Shown piece after piece: positions 1 to 10,311 of a stretch of DNA of 64,000 bases. The stretch comes from Bradyrhizobium sp. CB82 (lineage in GTDB: Bacteria > Pseudomonadota > Alphaproteobacteria > Rhizobiales > Xanthobacteraceae). Positions within the stretch are counted from its first letter, which is position 1; every line of letters begins with the position of its first letter. The stretch covers positions 7,507,001-7,571,000 of the forward strand of contig NZ_CP121650.1 in NCBI RefSeq assembly GCF_029714405.1, in the 5' to 3' direction. Both the position numbers and the translations under genes were made by a program. The notes beneath the pieces were generated by a model. It saw nothing but the letters and a program-made list of their open reading frames with translations, did not search any database and had not been told where the DNA came from.

Positions 1-747
1 GCGATGCTCGTTGACTTGCCGGACAAGCATTAGGATCGCCTGCATCATGTCGAGTGGCTCGAAACCGGTGATCACGATCGGCTTGCCAAACTCCTCCGCA
101 ACAAACTCGTAAGGCGTCGTGCCAATGATGACCGAGACATGGGCTGGCCCGATGAACCCGTCAATCTCGACGTGGCCGATATTGCGTATATCGCAGCTCT
201 TTAGAATATTATGCATCGCTGGGGGCGTCAGCACGTGGTTGCAGAACACGCTAAAGTTCGGGAGCTTCTTCTTTTCGGCCAGACGTATCATGATAGCCGT
301 CGGCGGCGTGGTGGTCTCAAAGCCAATGGCGAAGAACACGACCTGGCGCGCGGGGTTCTCCTCTGCGATCCGGATCGCATCGATGGTGGAATACACCATG
401 CGGACATCCGCGCCGCGGGCCTTTGCCTTGAGCAGCGAGACGCCTTCCGAACCCGGCACGCGCATGAGGTCGCCGTAACCGCAGAGGATGACTTCGGGCC
501 GCATCGCGAGATGGATCGCCATGTCAATACGCCCTGCCGGCAGCACGCAGACCGGGCAGCCCGGGCCGTGGATCATCCGCACGTTGTTCGACAGCATGTT
601 CTCGAGGCCATAGCGCGAGATCGTGTGCGTATGGCCGCCACAAAATTCCATGAAGCGATAGGGTCTTGCCAGATCGACCTCGGTGCCGATCGCTTTCGCT
701 AGCCCCAGCGCGATCTCCTTGTCGCGGAACTCGTCGACATATTTCAT
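1..747 (-). CDS. hypD: HypD, hydrogenase maturation protein (3' end beyond window)
   Basis: HypD is the scaffold that works with HypC to assemble the Fe(CN)2CO group of the NiFe-hydrogenase active site. Reading the minus strand from an ATG at 747 gives an open frame that runs off the left edge, about 249 codons. It begins MKYVDEFRDKEIALGLAKAI and carries the family motifs FCGGHTHTI near residue 33, GPGCPVCVLP near residue 60 and FFAIGFETTTPP near residue 120, so the cysteines used for cofactor assembly are present. The start overlaps the hypC stop by 4 bases (ATGA), which indicates translational coupling. The C-terminal third and any hypE lie outside the window. Confidence 0.95.
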   Translation of the reverse strand, partial: MKYVDEFRDKEIALGLAKAIGTEVDLARPYRFMEFCGGHTHTISRYGLENMLSNNVRMIHGPGCPVCVLPAGRIDMAIHLAMRPEVILCGYGDLMRVPGSEGVSLLKAKARGADVRMVYSTIDAIRIAEENPARQVVFFAIGFETTTPPTAIMIRLAEKKKLPNFSVFCNHVLTPPAMHNILKSCDIRNIGHVEIDGFIGPAHVSVIIGTTPYEFVAEEFGKPIVITGFEPLDMMQAILMLVRQVNEHR

Positions 748-980
748 TGCACGGCTCCCTGTCGCTCGGCGCTGAGCTCGCGCAACAAATCCAATGTGCG
801 TCTGGCTTCCTCGGCGTCGATCTTGGTGAGCGCATAACCGACGTGAATGATCACGTAGTCGCCGACGGCGAGATCCTCGATCAGGGCAACGGAAATCTCC
901 TTGCTGACGCCATCGATGGAGACGACGGCCATCTCGTCAGGCAAGATTTTTGTTACTGCTGCAGGTATGGCAAGACACAT
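744..980 (-). CDS. hypC: HypC, hydrogenase maturation chaperone
   Basis: This 78-residue protein is a HypC/HupF-family chaperone that carries the iron cofactor from HypD to the hydrogenase large-subunit precursor in the cytoplasm. It starts MCLAIPA; the invariant Cys2 needed for cofactor binding is therefore in place and fixes the start codon. Length is typical of HypC (70-90 residues). It overlaps hypD downstream by 4 bases, and its start abuts the hypF stop at 980, so hypF, hypC and hypD are one coupled unit. A second family member, hupF, lies about 6 kb upstream in the same operon. Confidence 0.95.
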   Translation of the reverse strand: MCLAIPAAVTKILPDEMAVVSIDGVSKEISVALIEDLAVGDYVIIHVGYALTKIDAEEARRTLDLLRELSAERQGAVQ

Positions 981-3241
981 CAGGCGGTTCCTTCCAGGCC
1001 TTGGTGTTCGATGAGTTGGAGCGCGGCGATCCAGGCCTGCCCCAGGCTCAGGCCGCCATCATTGGGCGGCACCTGGCGGGGCAGCAGCGGCGTGAGACCG
1101 GCTGCGAGGCAGCCCCGCTCGATCTCGGCGCTCAGGATCGCATTGAGAAAGCAGCCACCGCTCAAGGCGACGGTCATGATGCCGGTCTCCCGCGCGATAC
1201 GAACGATCCAGTCGACACAGGCGGCGGCGAACGTGCCGTGGAACAGTTCGGCGCCGTCGGTCGGATCGAGCACATCGTTCGCGAGCCGTTCGAGCAACGG
1301 AGACAGTGAGAGCACGCCGTTCTCGATCACCCAGCCGTCCCGAGCAACGCGGGGCTGGCGAACACGCGCTTCCAGCTTCATCGCGGCCTCGCCCTCGTAG
1401 CTTTGCACCAGGGAAAGCCGAAGCAGTCCTGCCGCCGCGTCGAACAGCCGGCCGGCGCTCGTCGTCATCGGCACGTCGCGCTGATCCAGCAAGGTGGACA
1501 GGCGCGCCGCTTGCGGCTGCGCGGCAAAGCGGCCCGGAATCTCGTCGCCGCGCTGCAATCCGTGTAGCACGCTCGCTGCCATCCGCCACGGCTCCCACGC
1601 GGCGCGGTCGCCGCCGGGCATCTTGAGTGGTGCGAGATGTCCGAGCCGGCGGAAGCGAGCCCCCTCGCACAGCAGAAGCTCACCACCCCAGTTGCCAGCG
1701 TCGCCGCCATAGCCGAACCCGTCGAGCACCAGCGCCAATACAGGACGTTCGACGCGATGTTCGGCCATTACGGACGCCGCATGGGCATGATGATGCTGAA
1801 TCGCAACCAGCCTCCTCCCGCTCGCTTCGGCAAAACGGGTCGACGCGATATTCGGATGCAGGTCATGCGCGACGACGATCGGCTCAACATCGAGCGTTGA
1901 AAGCAGTTGATGCACTGTTTCTTCTAAGATGCGCACCCCTTCCGCAGTGTCGAGATCGCCGATATGTTGGGAGACGAAGGCCTCGTCGCCGCGCGTAGCC
2001 GTTACGGTCGATTTCAGGCTACCGCCAACGGCAAGGATCGACGGAACGGATCGTACGAGGCGCACGGGCTCTGGAACGTAACCGCGGGCGCGGCGGATAA
2101 ACTGGGTGCGCCCCGCCACGACAGATACGACGGAATCGTCCGCACGAATGACAATGTCGCGGTCATGGGTGACGATGAGATCGGCGATGCCGGCGAGGCG
2201 CCGCGTCGCCTGGTCGTTGTCGGTCAGCAGCGGTTCGCCGCTGAGATTGGCGCTGGTTGTGACGATCGCCCAGCTTTTGCCGTCCTGCGGATGGCCCGAG
2301 TTCAGCGCATCAAAAATCAAATAGTGCAATGGCATAACCGGCAGCATAACCCCGACCTGCGACAGCCCCGGCGCGATCGCAGGCGCGAGACGATGACGCG
2401 ACGTCATCAGCACGATCGGCCGCGCTAGCGTCTGGAGCAACGCCAGCTCGGCAGCATCGGCAGTGGCGATCTCGGCAACCAAGTCTATTGAGCCGACCAT
2501 GATGGCGAAGGGCTTTTGATCGCGCTGCTTGCGCTTCCGAAGGCGTTTTACGGCCTCGTTGTCGCGCGCATCACAGATGAGCTGATAGCCGCCGAGCCCC
2601 TTGATCGCGACGATCTTCCCCACTGCAATCGCGGCCGCGATCTCCGCGACGGGGTGGCTAAGCCTCGGGCCGCATTGCGGGCAGGCAATCGCCTCGGCGT
2701 GGAAGCGGCGGCTGTTGGGATCGGCATAATCCGCGGCACAGGCTTCACACATGGTAAAGCGCTTCATTGCGGTCGCTGCACGGTCATATGGCAGCTGCTC
2801 GGTGATGGTGTAGCGCGGACCGCAATGGGTGCAGCTGATGAAGGGATAGAAATGGAGCCGGCTGGCCGGATCGAACAGCTCGCCCAGGCACTCCGGGCAG
2901 GTTGCGGCGTCGGCGACGATCCGCGTCGACACCCTGCCCTGCTCGCTGGCGCGAATGCAGAACTCCTCGCTCGCCGCCGCGCTGACCGGCTGCACCGAAA
3001 TCTCGTCGATCCGTGCCAGCGGCGGCTTTTCGAGCGGTAGCGCGGTGACGAAATCTGATGTGCGCGCGCCCTCGACCTCGATGACGACGCCATGCGGATC
3101 ATTGGCGACGAAGCCGGTGAGGCGATAGCGCCTGGCCAGACCATAGACATAAGGACGAAAGCCGACGCCCTGCACGGCGCCGCGCACATGCAGACGCAGC
3201 CGTTGTCCGTCGCGCGCCGTGGCTTCGTCCACCATCGTCAT
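980..3241 (-). CDS. hypF: HypF carbamoyltransferase
   Basis: HypF converts carbamoyl phosphate into the HypE-bound thiocarbamate that becomes the cyanide ligands of NiFe-hydrogenase. The 753-residue length is normal. In order: an acylphosphatase domain ([20 protein letters not shown], about residues 16-36), two zinc-finger-like Cys4 motifs ([36 protein letters not shown], residues about 115-195), a YrdC-like domain ([12 protein letters not shown], about 220) and a kinase-like carbamoyltransferase domain with [23 protein letters not shown] and [14 protein letters not shown] motifs (about 460-515). It overlaps hypB by 4 bases and touches hypC. Nothing suggests damage. Confidence 0.95.
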   Translation of the reverse strand: MTMVDEATARDGQRLRLHVRGAVQGVGFRPYVYGLARRYRLTGFVANDPHGVVIEVEGARTSDFVTALPLEKPPLARIDEISVQPVSAAASEEFCIRASEQGRVSTRIVADAATCPECLGELFDPASRLHFYPFISCTHCGPRYTITEQLPYDRAATAMKRFTMCEACAADYADPNSRRFHAEAIACPQCGPRLSHPVAEIAAAIAVGKIVAIKGLGGYQLICDARDNEAVKRLRKRKQRDQKPFAIMVGSIDLVAEIATADAAELALLQTLARPIVLMTSRHRLAPAIAPGLSQVGVMLPVMPLHYLIFDALNSGHPQDGKSWAIVTTSANLSGEPLLTDNDQATRRLAGIADLIVTHDRDIVIRADDSVVSVVAGRTQFIRRARGYVPEPVRLVRSVPSILAVGGSLKSTVTATRGDEAFVSQHIGDLDTAEGVRILEETVHQLLSTLDVEPIVVAHDLHPNIASTRFAEASGRRLVAIQHHHAHAASVMAEHRVERPVLALVLDGFGYGGDAGNWGGELLLCEGARFRRLGHLAPLKMPGGDRAAWEPWRMAASVLHGLQRGDEIPGRFAAQPQAARLSTLLDQRDVPMTTSAGRLFDAAAGLLRLSLVQSYEGEAAMKLEARVRQPRVARDGWVIENGVLSLSPLLERLANDVLDPTDGAELFHGTFAAACVDWIVRIARETGIMTVALSGGCFLNAILSAEIERGCLAAGLTPLLPRQVPPNDGGLSLGQAWIAALQLIEHQGLEGTA

Positions 3242-4131
3242 TCGGCCGCTGCCGCCGCGGCCGGTCCTATCGTGTCCGCCTGCCTGCGGATCCAGGCATA
3301 AAACGCCGGAAGCCCTTCACCCGTGCGCGCCGACACGGTCAGCACCTCAATTTTCGTGTTGACCCGCCGCGCATATTCGATGGTCCTGGAGAGATCGAAA
3401 TCAAGCACCGGCGCGAGATCGATTTTGTTGATCAGCATCAACGAAGAGGAGGCGAACATATCCGGGTATTTCAGCGGTTTGTCCTCGCCCTCCGTGGTCG
3501 AGAGCACCACGATCTTGCAGGCTTCACCGAGATCGAACGCCGCGGGACAAACAAGGTTGCCGACGTTCTCGATGAAGAGAATGCCGCCGTTAAGCCGGCG
3601 CAGCCGCTCATAGGCCTCACCGACCATGGCGGCATCGAGGTGACAGCCCTTTCCGGTGTTGATCTGGATGGCCGGCACGCCAGTAGCGCAAATGCGCTCT
3701 GCATCGTGGGAGGTCTGCTGATCACCTTCGATCACGCCGATCAGAAAGCTGTCCTTCAAGTCGGACACGGCGCGGACCAGCAGCGAAGTCTTGCCGGCGC
3801 CGGGGCTCGAGACAAGGTTGAAAGCAAGTACGTCGTCGGCGCGGAAGCGAGTGCGGTTTTCGGCGGCGAGGCGGTCGTTCTTGCCAAGAATGTCGCGCTC
3901 AACTTGGATGATACGGTCGCTGCTCATGCCCGCGATCCGTTGGCCCGCGGGCTTGGCGCTGCAATCGAGAAGCCCGGCGTCGTCGTGCTCATGATCGTGG
4001 TATCCGCCCCCGTGAGGATGATCATGCCGGGCATGATGGTGATGACGACCATCGTTGTCATGCTCATGATGCGCATCACGAACGTACTCGATGGACGTCT
4101 TGGCGTCGTTGCAACCGCAGACCGTACACAT
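3238..4131 (-). CDS. hypB: HypB, nickel-handling GTPase with His-rich stretch
   Basis: HypB is the GTPase that inserts nickel into the hydrogenase large subunit. The 297-residue protein opens MCTVCGCND, a nickel-binding CxxCxC motif, followed by a His/Asp-rich region (about residues 20-52, with [20 protein letters not shown]) that in relatives stores nickel. The GTPase part has the P-loop [11 protein letters not shown] (about 107-117) and NKIDL (about 234). It overlaps hypF by 4 bases and its start coincides with the hypA stop, consistent with coupled translation and with HypA and HypB acting together. Confidence 0.95.
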   Translation of the reverse strand: MCTVCGCNDAKTSIEYVRDAHHEHDNDGRHHHHARHDHPHGGGYHDHEHDDAGLLDCSAKPAGQRIAGMSSDRIIQVERDILGKNDRLAAENRTRFRADDVLAFNLVSSPGAGKTSLLVRAVSDLKDSFLIGVIEGDQQTSHDAERICATGVPAIQINTGKGCHLDAAMVGEAYERLRRLNGGILFIENVGNLVCPAAFDLGEACKIVVLSTTEGEDKPLKYPDMFASSSLMLINKIDLAPVLDFDLSRTIEYARRVNTKIEVLTVSARTGEGLPAFYAWIRRQADTIGPAAAAAAE

Positions 4132-4472
4132 CAGGCGACCTCCAATTTATTCACGCGCATTTCCTCACCGCCGGTCACCTGCAATTGATAGCTGCCGCAG
4201 GATGGACACGGCTCGTAACGTTGCTTGATCTCGACGTTCGTCGAGCAAGCCATGCACCATGCGATCCCCGGCGTCGCAATGATCTCGAGCCTTGCGCCCT
4301 GCGCCATGGTCCGCGCAGCGACCGCCTCGAAGCAGAATTTGATCGCCTCCGGTGTGACGTGGCTGAGCGCACCGATCTCGAGGCACACGGCCTTCACCTT
4401 CGAGAACGAGCGATTTCGTGCCTCTTCCTCGACGATCCCAATGATGCCCTGGCACAACGCCATCTCATGCAC
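4131..4472 (-). CDS. hypA: HypA, nickel metallochaperone (GTG start)
   Basis: HypA delivers nickel to the hydrogenase precursor together with HypB. The frame is open far upstream, but the family begins with His2-Glu-Met; here that is VHEMALCQG, so the start is the GTG at 4472 and the protein has 113 residues, the usual length. His2 and Glu3 form the nickel site. A zinc-binding pair of CxxC motifs follows (CMAC and CPSC, about residues 73-92). The gene overlaps the end of hupK by 8 bases and its stop abuts hypB. Confidence 0.93.
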   Translation of the reverse strand: MHEMALCQGIIGIVEEEARNRSFSKVKAVCLEIGALSHVTPEAIKFCFEAVAARTMAQGARLEIIATPGIAWCMACSTNVEIKQRYEPCPSCGSYQLQVTGGEEMRVNKLEVA

Positions 4473-5562
4473 GGCCGGCCTCGTGGAAATTGAGGCTGAA
4501 GCTAACGCAAGGGTCAAACGACCTGACGAGGGTACGAACCGCGTCCTGTCCACGCGGGCCGGCGGCGAGCAGCGAGCCCTTGAGGCTCTGGACCAGCGGC
4601 CCACGCGCGTGGAAATTCCACTCGGTCGGCGCCACCAATTCGAAGCGCACGATGCGGTCCTCGTCGTCGAGCTCGATCGCATGGTAGAGTCGGCCACGTG
4701 CACATTCGACCGCGGCCGCTCCCCTGCGGTTACCGAGAGAATAGCTGGCGATAACGCCGTCTTCGAGATCCCGCTCGGCGTCGTCAAGCCAGGCGATGAG
4801 ACGAGCCACTTCGGCGAGGCGCGCCTTGAGGCGCTCGGCTGGACCAGCATCCAGCGCCAAGATCTGCTCGCGCCCGGCCCTGCGGGCCCAGACGCCGGTC
4901 TCCGGAATCCGACCGTAAAGTTCGGGCGCGCCGGAAAAGCTCGCTCCCTCGGTGAGCAACCGCACAATGACGTCGCGATCATCATCAACCGACAGGAATG
5001 ACTGCTCGACGGCCGGAAGCGACAGCGCCTCAGCATTGAGGCTTGCAAGGTGCATCGCCGCCGGTGCACGGCCTGGTTCCGGACATTGACTTTCGCGTGT
5101 GGTCCCGAGGGCGATCAGCGCGGGCTTGATCTGCGACACCGCCTCGCGCATCGCTCCCTCTCTTGCACCTTCGCTGGCGCCGCCGCCAAGAACCGCGGCC
5201 GCATGCATCAGCGCGCGCACGGCCGCAGCGCCGGAGCCGTCAAATGCGAGCTGCCCGACGAACAGGCCCCGCACCAATTCCGTCAATCGTTCTGCAACGA
5301 CGCCGGTGAGGCGGCGCTGCACCGTCTCCGCGGCGGCGTCTTCACCCCGCGCAGCTTCGACCGCCGACAGATACGCCACCTGCTGCGCGACCGCGCAAAG
5401 CGAGAACAGCCGAGGTAGCACTGAGAGCACTGAAAATGCCGGCTTGCGCGCAAACAGGCGCATGACGGGCGGCCGGCTGCGCGGTAGGATCGCAACGTCG
5501 ACAATCGAGCGCCCGGCGAGCCACACCGTGATCTCGATCTTGCTCCGGAAGGCGAGGCTCAT
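4465..5562 (-). CDS. hupK: HupK, hydrogenase assembly protein
   Basis: HupK is a hydrogenase-assembly protein found in rhizobial hup clusters and distantly resembles the hydrogenase large subunit. This 365-residue protein keeps the C-terminal large-subunit-like signature RSFDPCVSFSLNFHEA, a relic of the DPCxxC motif. The start was taken at MSLAFRSK (5562) because the ATG overlaps the preceding stop by 4 bases (ATGA); an ATG 27 bases further upstream is possible but lies inside the previous frame. It sits between the hupI/hupJ remnant and hypA, its usual place. Confidence 0.85.
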   Translation of the reverse strand: MSLAFRSKIEITVWLAGRSIVDVAILPRSRPPVMRLFARKPAFSVLSVLPRLFSLCAVAQQVAYLSAVEAARGEDAAAETVQRRLTGVVAERLTELVRGLFVGQLAFDGSGAAAVRALMHAAAVLGGGASEGAREGAMREAVSQIKPALIALGTTRESQCPEPGRAPAAMHLASLNAEALSLPAVEQSFLSVDDDRDVIVRLLTEGASFSGAPELYGRIPETGVWARRAGREQILALDAGPAERLKARLAEVARLIAWLDDAERDLEDGVIASYSLGNRRGAAAVECARGRLYHAIELDDEDRIVRFELVAPTEWNFHARGPLVQSLKGSLLAAGPRGQDAVRTLVRSFDPCVSFSLNFHEAGRA

Positions 5563-5723
5563 GCGCGCTGCTCCGTCAGGACACCGCACACGACGTTACG
5601 GCCGTCGAACGCGCTTGTCGCGAACGCTCCGACGGGGTCATAGCCGGTCCAGCGGATGCTGCATTCGAGCCGCGTAAGCTCAGTGACATCCTGCCGCACG
5701 CCGAAATTATCAACCTCCCTCAT
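5559..5723 (-). pseudogene. hupI/hupJ remnant (degenerate rubredoxin-like ORF, 54 codons)
   Basis: Between hupH and hupK, Rhizobium and Bradyrhizobium hup clusters normally carry hupI (rubredoxin, about 70 residues) and hupJ (about 160-170). Here only 54 codons remain, joined to both neighbours by 4-base ATGA overlaps. The N-terminus, NFGVRQDVTELTRLECSIRW then TGYDP, resembles the start of HupI, but the first CxxC has become CSIR, and the second CPxC motif is missing. The last 25 codons show no rubredoxin signature and may derive from the end of hupJ. My inference is that an internal deletion fused the two genes while keeping the operon's coupled spacing. Function as an electron carrier is unlikely. 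Confidence 0.6.
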
Positions 5724-6652
5724 TTGAAATAGGCCTCGATAGTTTCCCTGAGTCGCTCGGCCGAATCCTCGAAATCCTCGTCAGCCGCGATCGCGACCGT
5801 CGGCACGCCGCCGACCTCGAGCGTATCGAGGATGATGGCGTCCATGGCGTTGAAGAACTGCACCGACCAGACATTGCGGATTCCGCTCGCGAGCACGCGG
5901 CAGGTGCCGTAACCGCGCGAGATGAGCTGGATTGGTCCGTTCCTGATCGTCTCCTGCAGGAAGCTCATGTCGATCGGGCTCATCGGCAGCAGCGTGAGGT
6001 TGATGATCACCGAGCGCATACCAGGCCGCCAGGCAAGCGCCCGCTCGCGGATTTCGGCGAGCACTGGCAGCACGTTCATGGCGCCTTCCGGCGGCTGGCC
6101 GATCTTGAAGTCCGCGGCTGTCAGATCCGCGGCCGCCCGTTTCACGATCTCTGGGATCGCTCCGATCTCAAGATACTCATGGAGAGAATCGGCCTGGATC
6201 CGCACGTGCCATAGGCCTGCAAGCACCGCCTCCCGGATCTGCACCAGCGATCCGCTAGGTAGCGCGACGACGCCGGCCACCTCGCCTTCACCGATGACGC
6301 CAGCAATGAGCTCGCGTTCGAGATGATTGAGATCGCCAAGCCGGAACAGCCGCGTATGCGCATCTGCCTTCTGGCTCGCGATAGCTTCAGCTATATTCGA
6401 CAGGAGCTCAATAGCATTCGGGCAGCTCTTCGCTAGCTCGGCAACATCGAGCTTGGCAAGCTCTAGCAATGCGCCCGCGGCGCTCTGGCTGCGCCCCGCC
6501 GCGTTCGGACTCTTCCCGGCGCACATCGCCTGCTCCTTGTCGTCAGCCGCTGTGCAGAAACCAGCATCTGCCTCACCGGACAAGAGTGGAGAACGATCAA
6601 GAGCAATGATATCGAGCGCAGGTCGGCCGCGCCGCGCGAGGCGGAAATCCAT
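5720..6652 (-). CDS. hupH: HupH, hydrogenase expression/formation protein
   Basis: HupH belongs to the HyaF/HupH family that helps mature the hydrogenase small subunit. The start at 6652 (MDFRLARRG) is chosen because GGAGG lies 4 bases upstream; that gives 310 residues, close to the family's usual 280-300. The conserved C-terminal half is present, including NVLPVLAEI (about 210), SRGYGTCRV (about 252) and [20 protein letters not shown] (about 267-286). It overlaps the hupI/J remnant by 4 bases. hupG, normally found between hupF and hupH, is absent: only 92 bases separate the two genes. Confidence 0.88.
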   Translation of the reverse strand: MDFRLARRGRPALDIIALDRSPLLSGEADAGFCTAADDKEQAMCAGKSPNAAGRSQSAAGALLELAKLDVAELAKSCPNAIELLSNIAEAIASQKADAHTRLFRLGDLNHLERELIAGVIGEGEVAGVVALPSGSLVQIREAVLAGLWHVRIQADSLHEYLEIGAIPEIVKRAAADLTAADFKIGQPPEGAMNVLPVLAEIRERALAWRPGMRSVIINLTLLPMSPIDMSFLQETIRNGPIQLISRGYGTCRVLASGIRNVWSVQFFNAMDAIILDTLEVGGVPTVAIAADEDFEDSAERLRETIEAYFK

Positions 6653-6744
6653 CAATCCTCCAGATCTGAGCCAGATCAATTGTCCGACAAAGCCGAGTTT
6701 TAGTTGGAAACGATCGCTGTCATGAACGACTGACAGTCATCTTT

Positions 6745-7137
6745 TTAGATCACAAGCTTGTCTTCCAACCTCGCAGTCGTTGTCTTACGGTCGGTGCTTG
6801 CTTCGTGGCTCGTGTTAGGATGTCGAAGGTGGCCAGAGGCCTGATCGCGCTGTAGATGCACGGGCAATGTCGGATCGCGGTCAATCAGGTCGGCGAAGAA
6901 GCGGTCGCAATCCTCGCCGTTGAGCGCTGCGCCGACGCCATCAATAGCATCGCCAATTAGCTGCGCCTCTTCATCATCCAAGAGCCGGATCGCAGTGTCG
7001 ACATGAACAAGCACCTTCGCGCAGGCAATCGGACCGGAGAGCAAGAATACCCAGACACGACGCCGCTTTCCGCGAAACTCGCAAAGCGCAGAGATACCGT
7101 CGGTTTCGATAATCGTCATTGGTAAGCCAAGACACAT
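6745..7137 (-). CDS. hupF: HupF, HypC-family hydrogenase chaperone
   Basis: HupF is a HypC paralogue that protects or loads the HupL precursor, particularly when oxygen is present. The family requires Cys2, so the start is set at MCLGLPMTI (7137), although the frame is open six codons further. The HypC-like core (residues 1-75) includes RRVWVFLL and VHVDTAIRLLDDEEA. The C-terminal extension (about 75-130) is longer than in HypC, as is typical of HupF. It lies 30 bases after the hupD part of the hupC/D frame and 92 bases before hupH. Confidence 0.88.
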   Translation of the reverse strand: MCLGLPMTIIETDGISALCEFRGKRRRVWVFLLSGPIACAKVLVHVDTAIRLLDDEEAQLIGDAIDGVGAALNGEDCDRFFADLIDRDPTLPVHLQRDQASGHLRHPNTSHEASTDRKTTTARLEDKLVI

Positions 7138-7167
7138 CTGCGATGTCTCCGACAACTCGCGATCCGT

Positions 7168-8493
7168 TCATGTCCGCGCTCTCATTTCGTAACGCTGGTG
7201 ATCGATACCATTGGCGAGCAACCATTCAGATTCCCGTAACGGTGTGATGCGCGGCGTCACCTGCACGCCCCACTCCACGAGAATAAGTCTGGCAAGCTCG
7301 ACCGCAGGGCCGATCTGATTACGCACTGCCGGCGTCAGGGGTCCACCCCAGTCATCGAGATCAAGCGGCTGGCAGCCGATCAACACGAGATCTTTCGGGC
7401 AATGCCCGAGCAGGTCACATGCACTGATAACTTCCTGAAATCCGGTATGATGCAGGCTCATCTTCCTAACGCCGGTGAAACGCGGCACCTCCTCGTCGCG
7501 CACAAGCTTCAACTGTCCAGGCTCCAGGCCATAATCGATCGCGTCGAATACGATCAGGCGGTCGGATTCCTGAAGATAGTTCACGAGGTGGAGCCCCTGC
7601 GTACCACCGTCCAGGATTGTGACCTCATCGGGTACGACGTAGCGGTGATGAAATTCTTCCACGGCACGCACCCCAAACCCTTCATCTGCCCAAAGAATGT
7701 TGCCGATTCCGAGCAAGAGGACGCGCCTTGGCTTTGAACATGTCGGCACCACTCCGCTTCCCGAGTTGGAACGGCGCTGACGTACACCCGAGATCATCGA
7801 GAAGATGATACTCCGGTGCGACATGATGTCTTCGCGGACGGCGGCATAGATATGGACCATCACGAATATGGTGATTGCCCACATGCCGAGACGATGCCAA
7901 GTGTGAACGTCCTGGCTGTTCGGCCAAAGGGCGAACACCCAGCCAAACATCGCGTGCTGCCAGCTGTCGATCCCCGCGCCTTCTGAAAAGAGCGCAAAAC
8001 CTGTGACGATCATGAAGGGGACCAACAGAGTGAAGCCCGTGAACATCGCGGTCTGCGCCAGGGGATTGTGGCCGACATACACCTTCGGTTTGCGTTCCAG
8101 GAAGGCGTACCAACGAATCTCGTGCAATATGTCCTTCCAGAACTGCTTGCGATGCACCGGAATGTAGAAAATCTGCCGTGAGTGATGGTTCCCGAAGGTG
8201 GCCCATAGGATACGGGCGAGAAAGAATATCGCGAGCACCTGCGCCGCCGCGAAATGAGCAAGCCGAATGTAGCCCATCACAAATTTGCCGGACGGAGCGA
8301 CCATCGACGGCGGCGTGCCGATCAGATAGCCGCTCACCATAAGAAACACGATCGACAGCGCATTCACCCAGTGGCAGATCCGCACTGGCACTTCGTAGAC
8401 ACAGATGGGGGACCGAGCGGCGGCTTGTTCGCCAGCGGCATCGACCGCAGAGGCCAGCTCTGTCTCTTCCGGACGTGTAGCTGCATCCATCAT
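7168..8493 (-). CDS. hupC/hupD: HupC-HupD in-frame fusion: hydrogenase cytochrome b plus maturation endopeptidase
   Basis: One uninterrupted 441-codon frame encodes two proteins that are normally separate. Residues about 30-237 are HupC, the membrane b-type cytochrome that passes electrons from HupSL to the quinone pool (start YEVPVRICHWVNALSIVFLM; hydrophobic segments near 45, 85, 155 and 205; haem-ligand histidines in HWVN, AHFAAAQ and WHRLGMW). Residues about 256-441 are HupD, the protease that trims the HupL C-terminus (RRVLLLGIGNILWADEGFGV, then DAIDYG and SLHHTGFQ, which hold its metal-binding Glu, Asp and His). The linker (238-255) is Arg/Ser-rich. No stop ends hupC. An ATG at 7741, one frame off, and in-frame GTGs near 7752 could be original hupD starts, so a single-base indel or sequencing error is an alternative to a real fusion. 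Confidence 0.85.
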   Translation of the reverse strand: MMDAATRPEETELASAVDAAGEQAAARSPICVYEVPVRICHWVNALSIVFLMVSGYLIGTPPSMVAPSGKFVMGYIRLAHFAAAQVLAIFFLARILWATFGNHHSRQIFYIPVHRKQFWKDILHEIRWYAFLERKPKVYVGHNPLAQTAMFTGFTLLVPFMIVTGFALFSEGAGIDSWQHAMFGWVFALWPNSQDVHTWHRLGMWAITIFVMVHIYAAVREDIMSHRSIIFSMISGVRQRRSNSGSGVVPTCSKPRRVLLLGIGNILWADEGFGVRAVEEFHHRYVVPDEVTILDGGTQGLHLVNYLQESDRLIVFDAIDYGLEPGQLKLVRDEEVPRFTGVRKMSLHHTGFQEVISACDLLGHCPKDLVLIGCQPLDLDDWGGPLTPAVRNQIGPAVELARLILVEWGVQVTPRITPLRESEWLLANGIDHQRYEMRART

Positions 8494-8508
8494 GACGTTC
8501 CCGCCTCT

Positions 8509-10290
8509 TTACCTGACCTTGACGGCTGCCATTTCCTGACCGTCCGGGCTCATCACGTGGGTCGAGCACGCAAGGCAGGGATCGAAGGAGTGGATCGTGC
8601 GTAGGATCTCCAGGGGCTGTTCCGGAGCCGCCATCGGCGTCTCCATCAGCGCGGCTTCAAAGGCGCCGATGTTGCCCTTGGGATCCCGTGGCGATCCGTT
8701 CCAGGTGGTTGGAACCACGCACTGGTAGTTGTCGATCTTAGTCTCCTTGATCTTGATCCAGTGCGCGAGCGCGCCACGCGGCGCCTCGGTGAAGCCATAA
8801 CCCCTTGCTTCCTTCGGCCAGCTCTCCGGCTCCCATTTGTCGATATTGGCGGTTGAAGAGTCGCCCGCCTTGATGCGTCCCACCAGCTTGTCCTGGAAAT
8901 ACCGCATTTGGTTGGCCGCCCATTGGCATTCCAGTGCGCGTGCTGCGGTGCGGCCGAGAGTAGAAAATAAGGCTTTGGCCGGCAAGTCGAGCGTCTTAAG
9001 CAGCTTTTCGGTCGGCTCCCTAAATTCCGGCTTGTTCTGCGCGCAGCCCACGATGAAGCGGGCGAGCGGCCCGACCTCGACGGCATTTCCGCGCCACCGC
9101 GGAGCCTTGATCCAGGAATACTTGCCGCCTTCATCGAGTTCCTTGATGTCGGTCTTGGTGCCCTTCGCATTGGGACCGAGCACGTAGTTCGGTTCGGTGA
9201 TGCCGTCCCAGGGATGCCGGCCCTTGGAGTCATCGTCATATTTGTACCAGGAGTGACTGACAAACTCCTGTATCTGCTCGCGATCGGCATGGTCGAGCGG
9301 CAGCACCTCGTTGAGATTGCCGTTGATGATCACACCGCGCGGCAGTTTCAGGTTGTTCGCAGAATAGTCGTTGGCGTTCTCCGGAATGTCGCCATAAGCC
9401 ATCACGCTTTTGCCAGAGAGCCCGCCGCCATAGAGCCAGTCCTTGTAGAAGGAGCCAATCGTGACGATGTCGGGCAGGTAGACCTTTTCGGTGAACTCGA
9501 TGCAGCGATCGATAACGGACGAGACGAGGTTCAATCGCTCCATGTTGATGGCGCCGACCGCGCCGGTGCCATCAACATTGATCGCGCAGGCCACCCCGCC
9601 GACCAGCCAGTTGGGATGCGGATTCTTGCCGCCATATATGGCGTGGATCTTGACGACGTCCTTTTGGAAATCGAGCGCTTCCAGATAATGCGCGACCGCT
9701 ATCAGGTTCGCTTCCGGCGGCAGCTTGTAGGCGGCATGCCCCCAATAGCCGTACTTGAACGGACCGAGCTGACCGGACTCGACGAACCTTGTCAGCCGGA
9801 TCTGGAGGTCTTTGAAATAGCCGGGAGAGGACAAGGGCCAGGACGAGATCGATTGCGCCAGCGCCGAGGTCGCCTTTGGATCGGCCTGCAATGCCGACAT
9901 CACATCGACCCAGTCGAGCGCGTGCAGGTGATAGAAATGGACGAGATGATCATGCACCTGGAGGCAGAGCTGCATGATGTTTCGGATCGAGTTGGCATTC
10001 TCCGGAATGGTGATGCCCAGCGCGTTCTCAACCGCACGGACAGAGGTGAGCGCATGCGTTCCGGTGCAGACGCCGCAGATCCGCTCGGTGAAGGCCCAGG
10101 CGTCGCGCGGATCGCGGCCGTTCAGGATGATTTCGATGCCCCGCCACATTGTGCCCGAGGAGACCGCGTTGCGGATCACGTTGTCGGAGTCGACATTGGC
10201 CTCGATCCGCATGTGACCTTCGATCCGGGTCACGGGGTCGACCACGATGCGCTTGCCGGGCTTGAACCCGTCTGGGGTGTGGAGGTCCAC
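8509..10290 (-). CDS. hupL: HupL, uptake hydrogenase large subunit
   Basis: Catalytic NiFe subunit of the membrane-bound uptake hydrogenase that oxidises H2 released by nitrogenase. The 593 residues include both nickel-binding motifs: [10 protein letters not shown] (about residues 70-79) and DPCLACSTH near the C-terminus. Cleavage by HupD after that His would remove the 15-residue tail [15 protein letters not shown]. The start is a GTG at 10290 ([12 protein letters not shown]), preceded by a GAGG-containing stretch. It follows hupS by 21 bases and precedes hupC by 15. All catalytic residues checked are intact. Confidence 0.97.
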   Translation of the reverse strand: MDLHTPDGFKPGKRIVVDPVTRIEGHMRIEANVDSDNVIRNAVSSGTMWRGIEIILNGRDPRDAWAFTERICGVCTGTHALTSVRAVENALGITIPENANSIRNIMQLCLQVHDHLVHFYHLHALDWVDVMSALQADPKATSALAQSISSWPLSSPGYFKDLQIRLTRFVESGQLGPFKYGYWGHAAYKLPPEANLIAVAHYLEALDFQKDVVKIHAIYGGKNPHPNWLVGGVACAINVDGTGAVGAINMERLNLVSSVIDRCIEFTEKVYLPDIVTIGSFYKDWLYGGGLSGKSVMAYGDIPENANDYSANNLKLPRGVIINGNLNEVLPLDHADREQIQEFVSHSWYKYDDDSKGRHPWDGITEPNYVLGPNAKGTKTDIKELDEGGKYSWIKAPRWRGNAVEVGPLARFIVGCAQNKPEFREPTEKLLKTLDLPAKALFSTLGRTAARALECQWAANQMRYFQDKLVGRIKAGDSSTANIDKWEPESWPKEARGYGFTEAPRGALAHWIKIKETKIDNYQCVVPTTWNGSPRDPKGNIGAFEAALMETPMAAPEQPLEILRTIHSFDPCLACSTHVMSPDGQEMAAVKVR

Positions 10291-10311
10291 TCTTGCCTTA
10301 CCTCAAAACAC

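Noticed and set aside
119..835. Several plus- and minus-strand frames of 80-160 codons at the left end
   Set aside because: They are shadows of hypD and hypC, whose translations match their families over the full length.
4473..5069. Long open frame extending hypA upstream by 199 codons
   Set aside because: Overlaps hupK in another frame; HypA begins at His2-Glu-Met, so the GTG at 4472 is the start.
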